Below, piece after piece: positions 27,530 to 35,728 of a stretch of 64,000 nucleotides of DNA. The stretch is from Dissulfurimicrobium hydrothermale (GTDB taxonomy: Bacteria; Desulfobacterota; Dissulfuribacteria; Dissulfuribacterales; Sh68). The translations under genes were made by a program, and so were the position numbers. Each line of letters begins with the position of its first letter. The first letter of the stretch is position 1. Under the pieces are notes generated by a model that saw nothing but the letters and a program-made list of their open reading frames with translations, ran no database searches and was not told the origin of the DNA. Location: the NCBI RefSeq assembly GCF_022026155.1, contig NZ_CP085041.1, positions 1,086,306-1,150,305 of the forward strand, in the 5' to 3' direction.

Positions 27530-28903
27530 ATGGGAATCGTTTCAAATAGAACCAAGAGGGTGTCATGCCTGGCGTCGATATTCTGCGCGCTTTTGTTCAT
27601 GACCACGGGCCTTTTTGGGAGCGCATGGGCTGCCGGCAGCTCCGATGACGCTCTTATACAGGTACTCATAAAAAAGGGGATTTTGACCAAGGAGGAGGCT
27701 GCTGTCATACAGAAAGAGGCGGCCGTCGCCCAGAAAAAACAGCAGGAAGAGGTGGTGAAAGAGGTATCAAAGAGCGGTGTCGCGCTTCCGGACGCCTTTA
27801 AGGGTCTCAGTATCAGCGGGCTCGGCTATATCGACTATTCAGCAGGCCAGCAACCGCTTTCGGGCAACAGGTCCAAAAACTTTAACACATTTGATCTCAC
27901 CCGTGGTTACCTGACTGTCCAGAAGGCGGTCACTCCATGGCTCAGTGGACGCATCACGACCGACATCACTAGGATCAGTACTGTACCTGGTGATAATGAC
28001 TCCGGAAGCTGGGAGACCAGGATAAAATACCTCTATGTCCAGATGAATCCAAACGACCTAGGTCTGCTCACCAACATGAGGGTGGAGTTTGGGCAGGGCC
28101 ACAACCCATGGCTTGATTTTGAGGAAAGCATAAATCCATATCGTGCACAGGGCACCATGGCTATAGAGCGGGCTGGTGTCTTTAACTCCGCTGATATGGG
28201 CATAAGCATGATAGGCAATATAGGAGGAAAGCTTGCCAATGCCAAGGCTGCGACCGGCAATGGTAATTATGACGGCCGTTACGGGAGCTGGCATATAGGT
28301 GTCTTTAACGGAAGCGGATACCATGACGCAGAGGCCAACAACAACAAGGCCCTGGAAGGCAGGATCTCAATCAGACCGCTTCCGGATATGATCCCAGGTT
28401 TTCAGGCGAGCTATCTTGGCATGTTCGGCAAGGGCAATAAGGATGGAACCGCAGGCTATGAGCCAAACTATGTGGTCAACATGGGCATGTTGAGCCTGGA
28501 AAATCCACTCTATATCCTTACTGCACAGTACTTCCAGACCACAGGCAATGCGGCTGGCACATGGACATTTAAAAGGGCAGATGGCAGCTATGACACACTC
28601 AGGACCGAGGGCTATTCTTTCTTCGGAAGGGTGAGATTGCCGTTCATCACAGAGAAACTCGCAGCCTTTGGCCGCTATGACCACTTCGATCAGGACAAGG
28701 ACAACAAGATCACGAATAACGGCGCATACGACCTCTACATAGCCGGCCTCTCCTATGACATCTACAAAGGAAACATGGTGCTGGCCGACTTTGAATCCAC
28801 CAACTATGACAACGACACCGGACTGAAGACCAAGATCCCAAGTCTGAACGATAAGCTGGGGAACGACTACAAGTTCCAGGTCGTATATCAATTGGCGTTC
28901 TAG
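27530..28903 (+). CDS. Outer-membrane porin with N-terminal coiled-coil/SLH-like lead
   Basis: A 457-residue exported protein. The signal peptide ends near AWAAGSSD. A short helical part follows (IKKGILTKEEAAVIQKEAA, then Gln/Lys/Glu-rich), as in phosphate-selective-porin-like proteins of delta- and epsilonproteobacteria, then a beta-barrel of alternating residues from ~85 on (LSISGLGYIDYSAG, WLSGRITTDITRI), ending VVYQLAF with the C-terminal Phe expected of outer-membrane barrels. AAGGAGG precedes the ATG. It follows the sulfur operon by 119 bases and probably admits anions for it (inference). Confidence 0.8.
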   Translation: MGIVSNRTKRVSCLASIFCALLFMTTGLFGSAWAAGSSDDALIQVLIKKGILTKEEAAVIQKEAAVAQKKQQEEVVKEVSKSGVALPDAFKGLSISGLGYIDYSAGQQPLSGNRSKNFNTFDLTRGYLTVQKAVTPWLSGRITTDITRISTVPGDNDSGSWETRIKYLYVQMNPNDLGLLTNMRVEFGQGHNPWLDFEESINPYRAQGTMAIERAGVFNSADMGISMIGNIGGKLANAKAATGNGNYDGRYGSWHIGVFNGSGYHDAEANNNKALEGRISIRPLPDMIPGFQASYLGMFGKGNKDGTAGYEPNYVVNMGMLSLENPLYILTAQYFQTTGNAAGTWTFKRADGSYDTLRTEGYSFFGRVRLPFITEKLAAFGRYDHFDQDKDNKITNNGAYDLYIAGLSYDIYKGNMVLADFESTNYDNDTGLKTKIPSLNDKLGNDYKFQVVYQLAF

Positions 28904-28985
28904 GCCTTATTAAATAAGGCACTCTAAAGACCCCCCTGTCCTTTAAGGCTAAACCTTCATGAAGGCCTTAGAGACAAGTTCCGCT

Positions 28986-29014
28986 GCGGGCGAGATTATT
29001 TCGCCCGCATTTTT
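28986..29014 (+). terminator. Rho-independent terminator after the porin gene
   Basis: GCGGGCGA and TCGCCCGC form a perfect 8-base G+C-rich stem with a 7-base loop, followed by ATTTTT. It lies 83 bases after the porin stop. A second, weaker hairpin (GCCTTA...TAAGGC) begins right at the stop codon, at 28904-28920, without a T-run. Confidence 0.75.
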
Positions 29015-29038
29015 AAAGTAAAGGGAGGATATGGGAAA

Positions 29039-30287
29039 GTGGAATTCCTATATAAAAAACTACAATTTGTAATGCCCCTTGTCATAATTGCGGCGTTTTT
29101 TATCTTCAGCCCGGCTGTCTTTGCAAATGATGAGGCGTCTATCAACACCCTTATGGAGCAGATGAAAATGATCCAGGCCAGGATGTCCGAACGGGATTCC
29201 GCCCTTCACAAACTGGTGGAGGAGACAGAGGCCTTAAAGAGTGAGCTTGCGGATTCAGTTTGAGCCTGGACACACCAATAACAATATTTCTACTACAAAT
29301 TCCAGTTCTCGCCGCACAGATATCTCCATCCGCCATGCGGTCATGGACTATACGTTCCGGAATGGCGTAGAGGCCAAGGCCGGAATAGTACCCTTGAGCG
29401 ATGCCTTTGATGATATACTCTTTTCATCTGACTGGGACTACAACCCAGTGGCCCTCTCAATTGAGAAAGACCTCGGCCCTGGCAGGCTCAAGGTCTTCGG
29501 CGCACAGCTGAACGAAGGCGACGAGCCCATTGCCCACGATGATTTCTCTCATTACCAGATAGATTATAGATTTAAACCGACAGAGGGTTTTACACTGAAC
29601 ACGGGTGTCACCTGCGCCGATGTAGCTGACGCCTATGGAACGCATACCAAACCACACATCAATTATGGCCTTGGCGCCATGATAGATCTCGGAATGGGCC
29701 TGAAGGCCAAGGCCATCCTGCTTGGTTCCCATACCGACAGACATCTCCTTGCGGCCAGCAGAGACGGAGAAGGCCTTGCCTCCAAGATCGAACTCGCAGG
29801 AACTGTCGGAAAGGACAGATTTGGCCTCATGGGCACATACGCCTCAGGCGAACGTGCGGCACGGGATTCCTTCTGGTCATGACCCTTGCAAAGACCTATG
29901 GTTATTGGGGCTACACAGGGCTTCTGACTGTTCAGGGCCCGACTGACACGGGCTTCGATGGTGATGCAGTCAATATTTCAAATAACGGCTATGGTCTTAC
30001 CACCTTTCAGACAAAAAGAGACGACACAGATATCTACCTTGGCGCCGGATGGTTTGGAAACAGCCGCACCCCAGATGGAAGGAGCAGCTATCTTGGGACA
30101 GACTTGTTGACCATATTGACCTATCACTTTACCAAGATACTCGCCTTGGATGCAGGGATGGCCTATGCCCATCTGGCCGACGGGGTAAGCGGGTACTCAA
30201 AAGGCGTGATTGGAGGAACAGCCTTCAACAGCAATACAGCCAGGGACAAGACGGCGTTTTTTTACAAGACTCCAGGTTAAATTCTGA
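29039..30287 (+). pseudogene. Second porin gene, disrupted by frameshifts
   Basis: Three consecutive reading frames read as one outer-membrane porin. Part 1 (from GTG 29039) has a signal peptide ending in VFAND and a coiled coil. Part 2 (~29241-29882, another frame) starts within RIQFEPGHTNNN and gives barrel strands such as VMDYTFRNGVEAKAGIVP. Part 3 (29879-30280, first frame again) continues TLAKTYGYWGYTG. The apparent end YKTPG is wrong for a porin; dropping one T from the seven-T run at 30257-30263 gives FFTRLQVKF and a stop at 30285-30287, a proper C-terminal barrel strand with terminal Phe. So at least three shifts separate it from a whole gene; some sequence is probably also missing at the first junction. 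Sequencing error is possible for any one, less so for all. Confidence 0.75.
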
Positions 30288-30365
30288 TTATTTGTGTGCG
30301 AAGGTTTTGTGTCGGGATTGAATTGCGGATTGCAGTCTTGCTGCGTTGGCACCAATCATTCTGAT

Positions 30366-31112
30366 CTATCTTTCTTTAAAATACCTGATGAGGGCGTTCA
30401 GTGTCGTCATCGGGTGCGGAGGGCAGCCCGGAATGTAGAGGTCCACTGGCAGGAGGGTCTCAAGGGGTATGATCTCAGGGCTCCCCCTGAAAGGCCCGCC
30501 GGAGATAGCGCAGCTTCCGGCTGCGATTACCAGCTTTGGCGAAGGTACGGCCTCATAGGTCATTAAAAGCGCCCTGGCCATATTCCGGGTGACAGGGCCG
30601 GTGACGTGTAACCCGTCAGCGTGGCGCGGGGACGCCACAAACTGGATGCCGAAACGGGAGAGGTCATAAAATGGGGTGTTCAGCACGTTTGTATCCGCCT
30701 CGCATGCGTTGCAGCCGCCGGCTGAGACCTGCCGGAGTTGCAGAGACCTGCCGAAAAGGTCTTTGAAGCGCTTCTTTGCATTGGCTGCGATATCCGGGAG
30801 ATTTCCATCTGTTATCAGGTGATCGCGTTGCGTTGCAGCGAGTTCAAAGTTGTTTGTAAATCTGATGAATTCCCCTTTGGATATCCTTTCGCACAGACCG
30901 CAGAAGACACAGCGTCCGAGGTCGATCAGCCTGGTTCCAGGATCAATAGCGTCCTGCGGGCATGAGGCTGCGCACTTCTCTACAATGTTCTGGTCGCAAT
31001 TGAGGTTCAGCCTTGGGAGACCCTTAAAAGCGGGGTGTAGAGTGACCTCTTTGCCGGGATAATTGCAGGTCTTATAGCCTTGATGAATCCTTGTCCTTAT
31101 TAATTTAAACAT
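30366..31112 (-). CDS. Ehr-like complex: small subunit, NuoB/HyfI-like with ferredoxin-like N-terminus
   Basis: A 248-residue fusion. Residues ~35-80 are ferredoxin-like with KCAASCP and CVFCGLC, enough for one 4Fe-4S cluster; a second cluster looks incomplete. The C-terminal ~140 residues are the NuoB/HyfI small-subunit fold with all its cysteines: GGCNACEAD, AAGSCAISGG and YIPGCPPHP, which hold the terminal (N2-like) cluster. In formate hydrogenlyase these are two proteins, HyfH and HyfI. It is the last gene of the operon and would pass electrons to the large subunit encoded just upstream. Confidence 0.85.
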   Translation of the reverse strand: MFKLIRTRIHQGYKTCNYPGKEVTLHPAFKGLPRLNLNCDQNIVEKCAASCPQDAIDPGTRLIDLGRCVFCGLCERISKGEFIRFTNNFELAATQRDHLITDGNLPDIAANAKKRFKDLFGRSLQLRQVSAGGCNACEADTNVLNTPFYDLSRFGIQFVASPRHADGLHVTGPVTRNMARALLMTYEAVPSPKLVIAAGSCAISGGPFRGSPEIIPLETLLPVDLYIPGCPPHPMTTLNALIRYFKER

Positions 31113-31149
31113 GTTTTCTTGTCCTCAAGAGGGTCATTATGCCCGCCTG

Positions 31150-32724
31150 TTACAGATCAAATCCGCAGTATGACAGGTTGAAGCTCTTGTTGTTCAAAGG
31201 GAAGTCCGATATCTCTTCGTTTCGAAGCGCCATGGCCAGGCCCATCCAGTTGTGGAATGAAGGGTCTTTGATCTTGTAGCGAAGTATCCCGCCCTTTGAA
31301 TCCGTGAGCACGCAATGCGAAAGCTCCCCCCGCCAGGCCTCGTTGATTGTCACCACCAACGAATCGGGTTCAAGGGCCGCATCTTCTTCAAGAGGCGCAT
31401 TTAAGGTCTCTATCGGGCCGCGGCCAGTGAGTAGTTCAATAATATCAAGCGAATGCAGTATCTCTTCATATCTTACCCAGGCCCTGGACAATACGCCCCC
31501 GTTGGTCCTTTCATGAAGACATGGGGGCAACTCAGCATACTTTTCAGTTGGAAAATCACGTCTTGCGTCATAATCAATGCCAGAGGCCCTGCCAGCCACG
31601 CCTACCATGTCGATTTCCCTGCTCACTACACCGCAGCCTTCAAGACGGGCAAGTACTGTGTGGGCTGTAAAAAGGAGATCGGCCACCTCCAAAATTTCAG
31701 GCCTCAGGGCCCTGATCCTGTCAAGGATGAATTGTCTTGAGTCTTCGGAAAGACCCGCCGTTACGCCGCCGGGCCTGATAAGGCCCTTGCCGAACCTGTT
31801 GCCGGAGAGGACAAGTAGGAGGTTTAGAAATTCACCCCTTATTCTCCCGAAATATGCGGCGCACGAATTGAACGCCACGTCCCCGCTCAGCGCCCCCAGG
31901 TCCCCGACATGGTTGGCTATGCGTTCAAGCTCTAGTGCGACCGTGCGGATTATTTTTGTCCCATCGTCTATTTTTTTACCGCTTAAAGCCTCTATCGCCT
32001 GAGAAAAACAAAGGCTGTTTCCTATGGCCGTATCCCCTGCGATACCCTCTGCTATCACGGGCAGCCGTTTAAACGGGACCGAGGCAAGGAGTCTTTCTAC
32101 CCCGCGGTGCTGATAGCCAAGCTGTATCTCAAGGTGCAAGATCCTTTCTCCGATGCACTGAAAACGGAAATGCCCTGGCTCAATGATCCCTGCATGTACA
32201 GGACCTACGGCAACTTCGTGTATCTCTTCGCCCTCTACCTGAAAGTAGGGATAATTTCCTGGTATGTCTTTATTATAGTCGTTGTCGAAGACGTCTTTAA
32301 CCCCTCGCCAGTTGGTGTGATAACGTACCGGTTTCAGCCATGGGTGCCCGAGCGGGGTCAGGCCGAATTGTTCTGCTATCTCCCGCTCGAAGAGCTGAAA
32401 TTTTATCTCATGCTGGCTCAGAGACTCGAAGGATTCAGGCGCCGTGGTCTGTATCGCATAGAGATGACCGCCCATTCTCATGACAGCCAGGAGTTGAACC
32501 GAGCCCTCTTCTTCATAGCCGAAGAATTCCCTTGAAGGGGCGTTGAAGTTCAAGGAAATATCCTGTTGAACCAGGGGGTCTTCTTTATAGCCAAAAAATT
32601 GCACCACCGAGGCGCCCCTGGCTGCTACCCGCAGAAGACCTTTGCAGAAATCAGCGAAATTCAGATAGGGTATGGCCCTGCGGCCGATCATTTCTCCATT
32701 TTTGATCTCCAGAAATTTATCCAT
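31150..32724 (-). CDS. Ehr-like complex: large subunit, NuoCD/HyfG-like without Ni-Fe ligands
   Basis: A 524-residue fusion of a NuoC-like N-terminal part (~1-160) and a NuoD/hydrogenase-large-subunit-like part. In [NiFe] hydrogenases the metal is held by two CxxC pairs; here the first site reads EGIAGDTAIGNS with no Cys pair, and the C-terminal site reads FNLSYCGFDL, keeping only one Cys. The protein also ends here, with no cleavable extension. It therefore cannot be a normal [NiFe] hydrogenase. The start overlaps the end of the preceding antiporter-like gene by 8 bases. Its electron partner is unknown. Confidence 0.85.
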   Translation of the reverse strand: MDKFLEIKNGEMIGRRAIPYLNFADFCKGLLRVAARGASVVQFFGYKEDPLVQQDISLNFNAPSREFFGYEEEGSVQLLAVMRMGGHLYAIQTTAPESFESLSQHEIKFQLFEREIAEQFGLTPLGHPWLKPVRYHTNWRGVKDVFDNDYNKDIPGNYPYFQVEGEEIHEVAVGPVHAGIIEPGHFRFQCIGERILHLEIQLGYQHRGVERLLASVPFKRLPVIAEGIAGDTAIGNSLCFSQAIEALSGKKIDDGTKIIRTVALELERIANHVGDLGALSGDVAFNSCAAYFGRIRGEFLNLLLVLSGNRFGKGLIRPGGVTAGLSEDSRQFILDRIRALRPEILEVADLLFTAHTVLARLEGCGVVSREIDMVGVAGRASGIDYDARRDFPTEKYAELPPCLHERTNGGVLSRAWVRYEEILHSLDIIELLTGRGPIETLNAPLEEDAALEPDSLVVTINEAWRGELSHCVLTDSKGGILRYKIKDPSFHNWMGLAMALRNEEISDFPLNNKSFNLSYCGFDL

Positions 32725-34144
32725 TTATGCCGCCTCCTATGGTGGAGATGGCCTTTAATATGGTCTGGTAAAGCGTATCAGGCATCCAGATTGAAAGACC
32801 TGCAGAGACAAGAAGGAGGATACAGGGCGGCGCAAGGCGCATAAACTTTTCGCCAACCAGCAACTCGCCGTTAAAGTTGCCAAACGACATGCGGATCACG
32901 CCCTTTGACGCCCCGGCGAAGACAAGGATGAGGCTTATGATAAAGATGCCGAGGCTGATATATGCACCTTTTCTAAGTGCCCCCAGTATGATCATGAGTT
33001 CACTTAAGAATATGCCGAACGGTGGAAAGCCCGAGATGCCGGCAAAACCTCCCATGAATGAGATGGATGTGCCGGGCATGAAGAGCGGCATCCTGCCTGT
33101 CTCCTTGATCTTTTTGCTGCCATAGCCAAGAAGTATGTTCCCTGACGTAAGAAACAGCGAAGATTTTATCAGTGCGTGATGAATCAGGTGCAGCATGGCA
33201 CCGAAGGCTGCAAGTCCGCCTATACCGGTTCCGAATGCGATAACCCCCATGTTTTCGATGCTTGAATAGGCGAGGAGGCGTTTGTAATTATCCTGCTGCA
33301 TGATGAATACCGCAGCCACCACCATGGATATGAGCCCGAAGACCACGAGGATGCGGCCTGAATACCACCCAAGCCCAGCTGCCTGCATAATTCCGTGTGT
33401 CTTGTAGATGCCCAGAAAGGCGCAGTTTAAAAGCGCCCCGGAGAGCAGGGCCGATACAGGACTTGGGGCCTCGCTGTGTGCATCAGGCAGCCAGGTGTGC
33501 ATTGGGGCGAGCCCCATCTTGGTGCCGTAGCCGATCAGGATAAAAATGAAGCCGGCCTTGAGCCATGTCGGATCAAATCTGCCTGATGCCCTTGCAAGGT
33601 CTGTAAAGGTGATTGGCACATTGATGTCGCTTGTATCTATGGCGAGGATGGTGAAAAAGACGCCGAGGAGGGCCAGAGCTATACCGACCGAGCAGATCAT
33701 GACATACTTCCATGTTGCCTCGAGTGCCTCCTTTGATTTGTGCAGAAAGATAAGCGGCGCGCTCATGAGGGTGGTGGCCTCGATGGCGATCCAGAGGACG
33801 ATGATGTGGTCAGTCACCGCCACCATGCTCATTGCGCCCAGGAAAAGTAGCATACAGCCTGCAAAGACCGGTTCGTTGTGCATCTCCACCTCTGCCATGT
33901 ATGAGACGGTGTATGCCGCGATCAACAGGTACAGAAAAGAGGTCACGAGAAGCACTATCTGCCCCTCTGGAGCGATGCCAAAGTAAGGCGCCCAGTAGGG
34001 CGCGACGCCCTTCAGCCAGATTGAGGCCGTAAATGCGAGGTGAAAGACCCCGGCCATGATGAGCAGGAAGCGCCCTGCTGTTCGCGGCAGAAAAAAGGTT
34101 ATGACGCCCAGAAAGACAGGTATGATAAAGATAAGCTCTAACAT
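32717..34144 (-). CDS. Ehr-like complex: antiporter-like membrane subunit (HyfF/NuoN-like)
   Basis: A 475-residue membrane protein with about 14 helices of the proton-translocating NADH-quinone oxidoreductase family (Proton_antipo_M). The key charged segments are present: WIAIEATTLMSAP with Glu in a helix, and GYGTKMGLAPMHTWLPDAHSEAPSPVSALLSGALL with the Lys and the loop that follows it. It is expected to move H+ or Na+ across the membrane, driven by electron transfer in the hydrophilic arm. Twelve bases separate it from the HyfE-like gene. Confidence 0.88.
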   Translation of the reverse strand: MLELIFIIPVFLGVITFFLPRTAGRFLLIMAGVFHLAFTASIWLKGVAPYWAPYFGIAPEGQIVLLVTSFLYLLIAAYTVSYMAEVEMHNEPVFAGCMLLFLGAMSMVAVTDHIIVLWIAIEATTLMSAPLIFLHKSKEALEATWKYVMICSVGIALALLGVFFTILAIDTSDINVPITFTDLARASGRFDPTWLKAGFIFILIGYGTKMGLAPMHTWLPDAHSEAPSPVSALLSGALLNCAFLGIYKTHGIMQAAGLGWYSGRILVVFGLISMVVAAVFIMQQDNYKRLLAYSSIENMGVIAFGTGIGGLAAFGAMLHLIHHALIKSSLFLTSGNILLGYGSKKIKETGRMPLFMPGTSISFMGGFAGISGFPPFGIFLSELMIILGALRKGAYISLGIFIISLILVFAGASKGVIRMSFGNFNGELLVGEKFMRLAPPCILLLVSAGLSIWMPDTLYQTILKAISTIGGGING

Positions 34145-34156
34145 GGCGATATATTT

Positions 34157-34810
34157 TTATCCTTTTAGCCGCTCAAGAAACATGGTGTCAGCATCATCGA
34201 ATGAGCGGCTTATCTGGTGCAATATGATGCCCATAATCATGATCCCGACCAGGAGGTCCAGAAGTACGCCGAATTCCACGATAAACTGTGTATGAGTCTG
34301 TTTGGCAAGGGCGGAGCCCGCGAGATATATGCCGTTTTCCATCATGAGATAGCCGATCACCTGGGTAATGGCCTTGCGTCTGGCCATCATCAGAAAGAGA
34401 CCTGCCGCCAGGGTAGTGAATGCAGCTGGCAGGAGGAGTTGATGGCCGCTTAAACTTACTGGTTCCATACGGTTGCTGATGAAGGTCGCTACAAGGATTA
34501 TAAAGAGTCCGGTCAGGATGGATGCATGATAGCCTACGATGGGCTCCGCATCCCTCTTGATCGAGACCTTGCGGCTTGCAAACCACAAAAGAAAAGGGAT
34601 AATCCCGCCCTTGATGGCAATGAGCACCAGGAGAAAACCTATGTCAAGCCAGCTTGTTTGTTCATGCCTTTCCAGCAGAAACGGGACAAGGGAGACAAGC
34701 ACCCCCTGAAAACTCATGATTCTTATAAATTCCTGAAGCCGGCTGCCGCCAATGGACAAAAGTACGGATAAAAGGATCAGCACAAGCAATACGTCAGGCG
34801 TATTGATCAT
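34157..34810 (-). CDS. Ehr-like complex: HyfE/NuoK-related membrane subunit
   Basis: A 217-residue protein with about six to seven helices, similar to HyfE of the hydrogenase-4 complex, which holds a NuoK-like C-terminal part (QVIGYLMMENGIYLAGSAL, with Glu in the helix). The start codon overlaps the stop of the NuoH-like gene by one base. It is a structural membrane part of the ion-translocating arm. Length and order match hyf operons; identity otherwise rests on hydrophobic pattern and a few motifs. Confidence 0.82.
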   Translation of the reverse strand: MINTPDVLLVLILLSVLLSIGGSRLQEFIRIMSFQGVLVSLVPFLLERHEQTSWLDIGFLLVLIAIKGGIIPFLLWFASRKVSIKRDAEPIVGYHASILTGLFIILVATFISNRMEPVSLSGHQLLLPAAFTTLAAGLFLMMARRKAITQVIGYLMMENGIYLAGSALAKQTHTQFIVEFGVLLDLLVGIMIMGIILHQISRSFDDADTMFLERLKG

Positions 34811-35724
34811 TATTTTAGCTCCAACACGAGGATGGTGGCGAAAAAGGCAAGGGCAAAGGATGTAAGGATGAATTTTGGCACAAGTCCCATCTTGAATCTT
34901 GCCGTGATCGATTCTATGACACCGACTAGGGCATAGATTACCGAAATGGCCACAAAAAACGATGCAATGCCGGCAAACCCCACTGTCGGCCTTGAGGGAA
35001 GTACCAGGTTGGCAATGAAGGCCGCATAAAAAAAGAGTTTCAGGAATGCCCCAAGTTCGATAAACGCCAGGTCAGGGCCGCTGTGGTCCAGTACCATGAC
35101 CTCGTGGATCATGGTGAGCTCCAGGTGGGTGGCCGGATCATCAACCGGAACCCTGGAGTTTTCTGCAAGTAGGACCATGAACATTGCAGCGATTACAAGG
35201 AGCAGCAGCGCCCCCTCAGGCCGCCAGAGGTTGATGACGTCCGGGCCGGTAAAGTAGCCTGTAAGGCTCAATGAGCCGGTAAGCCGGTAAAAGAGGACAA
35301 GGACCGTAAAGACCGCGGCCTCGCACAAAAAGGCAAAATAGGCCTCACGCGCTGCCCCCATGCCTTCAAAGGGCGAGGCCGTGTCCAGCGCCGCGCATAT
35401 GGTGAAGAAGCGGGCAAGGCCGAAGAGATAGAACACCAGTATGACGTCGCCCTGGAATGAAAGGATGGGGGCTGCCCCGGCAAACGGCATAAAGAGCAGG
35501 GCGGTCATGGACGCCGCAAGGGAGATCACAGGGCTTAAACGGAATATAAATGTGGTCGAGGCGCTGTACACTGAGCCTTTGGCAAGGAGCTTCGCCAGGG
35601 TGAAATAATTGATGAAGAGAGGCGGGCCCTGCTTTCCGACCAGAAAGGCCTTTACCTTCTGGATGATGGTTGAAAAGAATGGCGCCAGAAAAAGAAAAAT
35701 AATGAGAAGAACCAGGCCCTCCAT
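34810..35724 (-). CDS. Ehr-like complex: NuoH/HyfC-like membrane subunit
   Basis: A 304-residue protein with about eight helices, the connector between the hydrophilic and membrane arms. VKAFLVGKQGPPLFINYFTLAKLL near the N-terminus, ENSRVPVDDPATHLELTMIHEVMVLDHSG and further helices are characteristic of HyfC/NuoH; the acidic residues match those proposed for the quinone/proton path. The start is the ATG at 35724, with GGAGG 7 bases upstream, rather than an in-frame Met 24 bases earlier that would overlap the previous gene. Confidence 0.9.
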   Translation of the reverse strand: MEGLVLLIIFLFLAPFFSTIIQKVKAFLVGKQGPPLFINYFTLAKLLAKGSVYSASTTFIFRLSPVISLAASMTALLFMPFAGAAPILSFQGDVILVFYLFGLARFFTICAALDTASPFEGMGAAREAYFAFLCEAAVFTVLVLFYRLTGSLSLTGYFTGPDVINLWRPEGALLLLVIAAMFMVLLAENSRVPVDDPATHLELTMIHEVMVLDHSGPDLAFIELGAFLKLFFYAAFIANLVLPSRPTVGFAGIASFFVAISVIYALVGVIESITARFKMGLVPKFILTSFALAFFATILVLELK

Positions 35725-35728
35725 AGGA

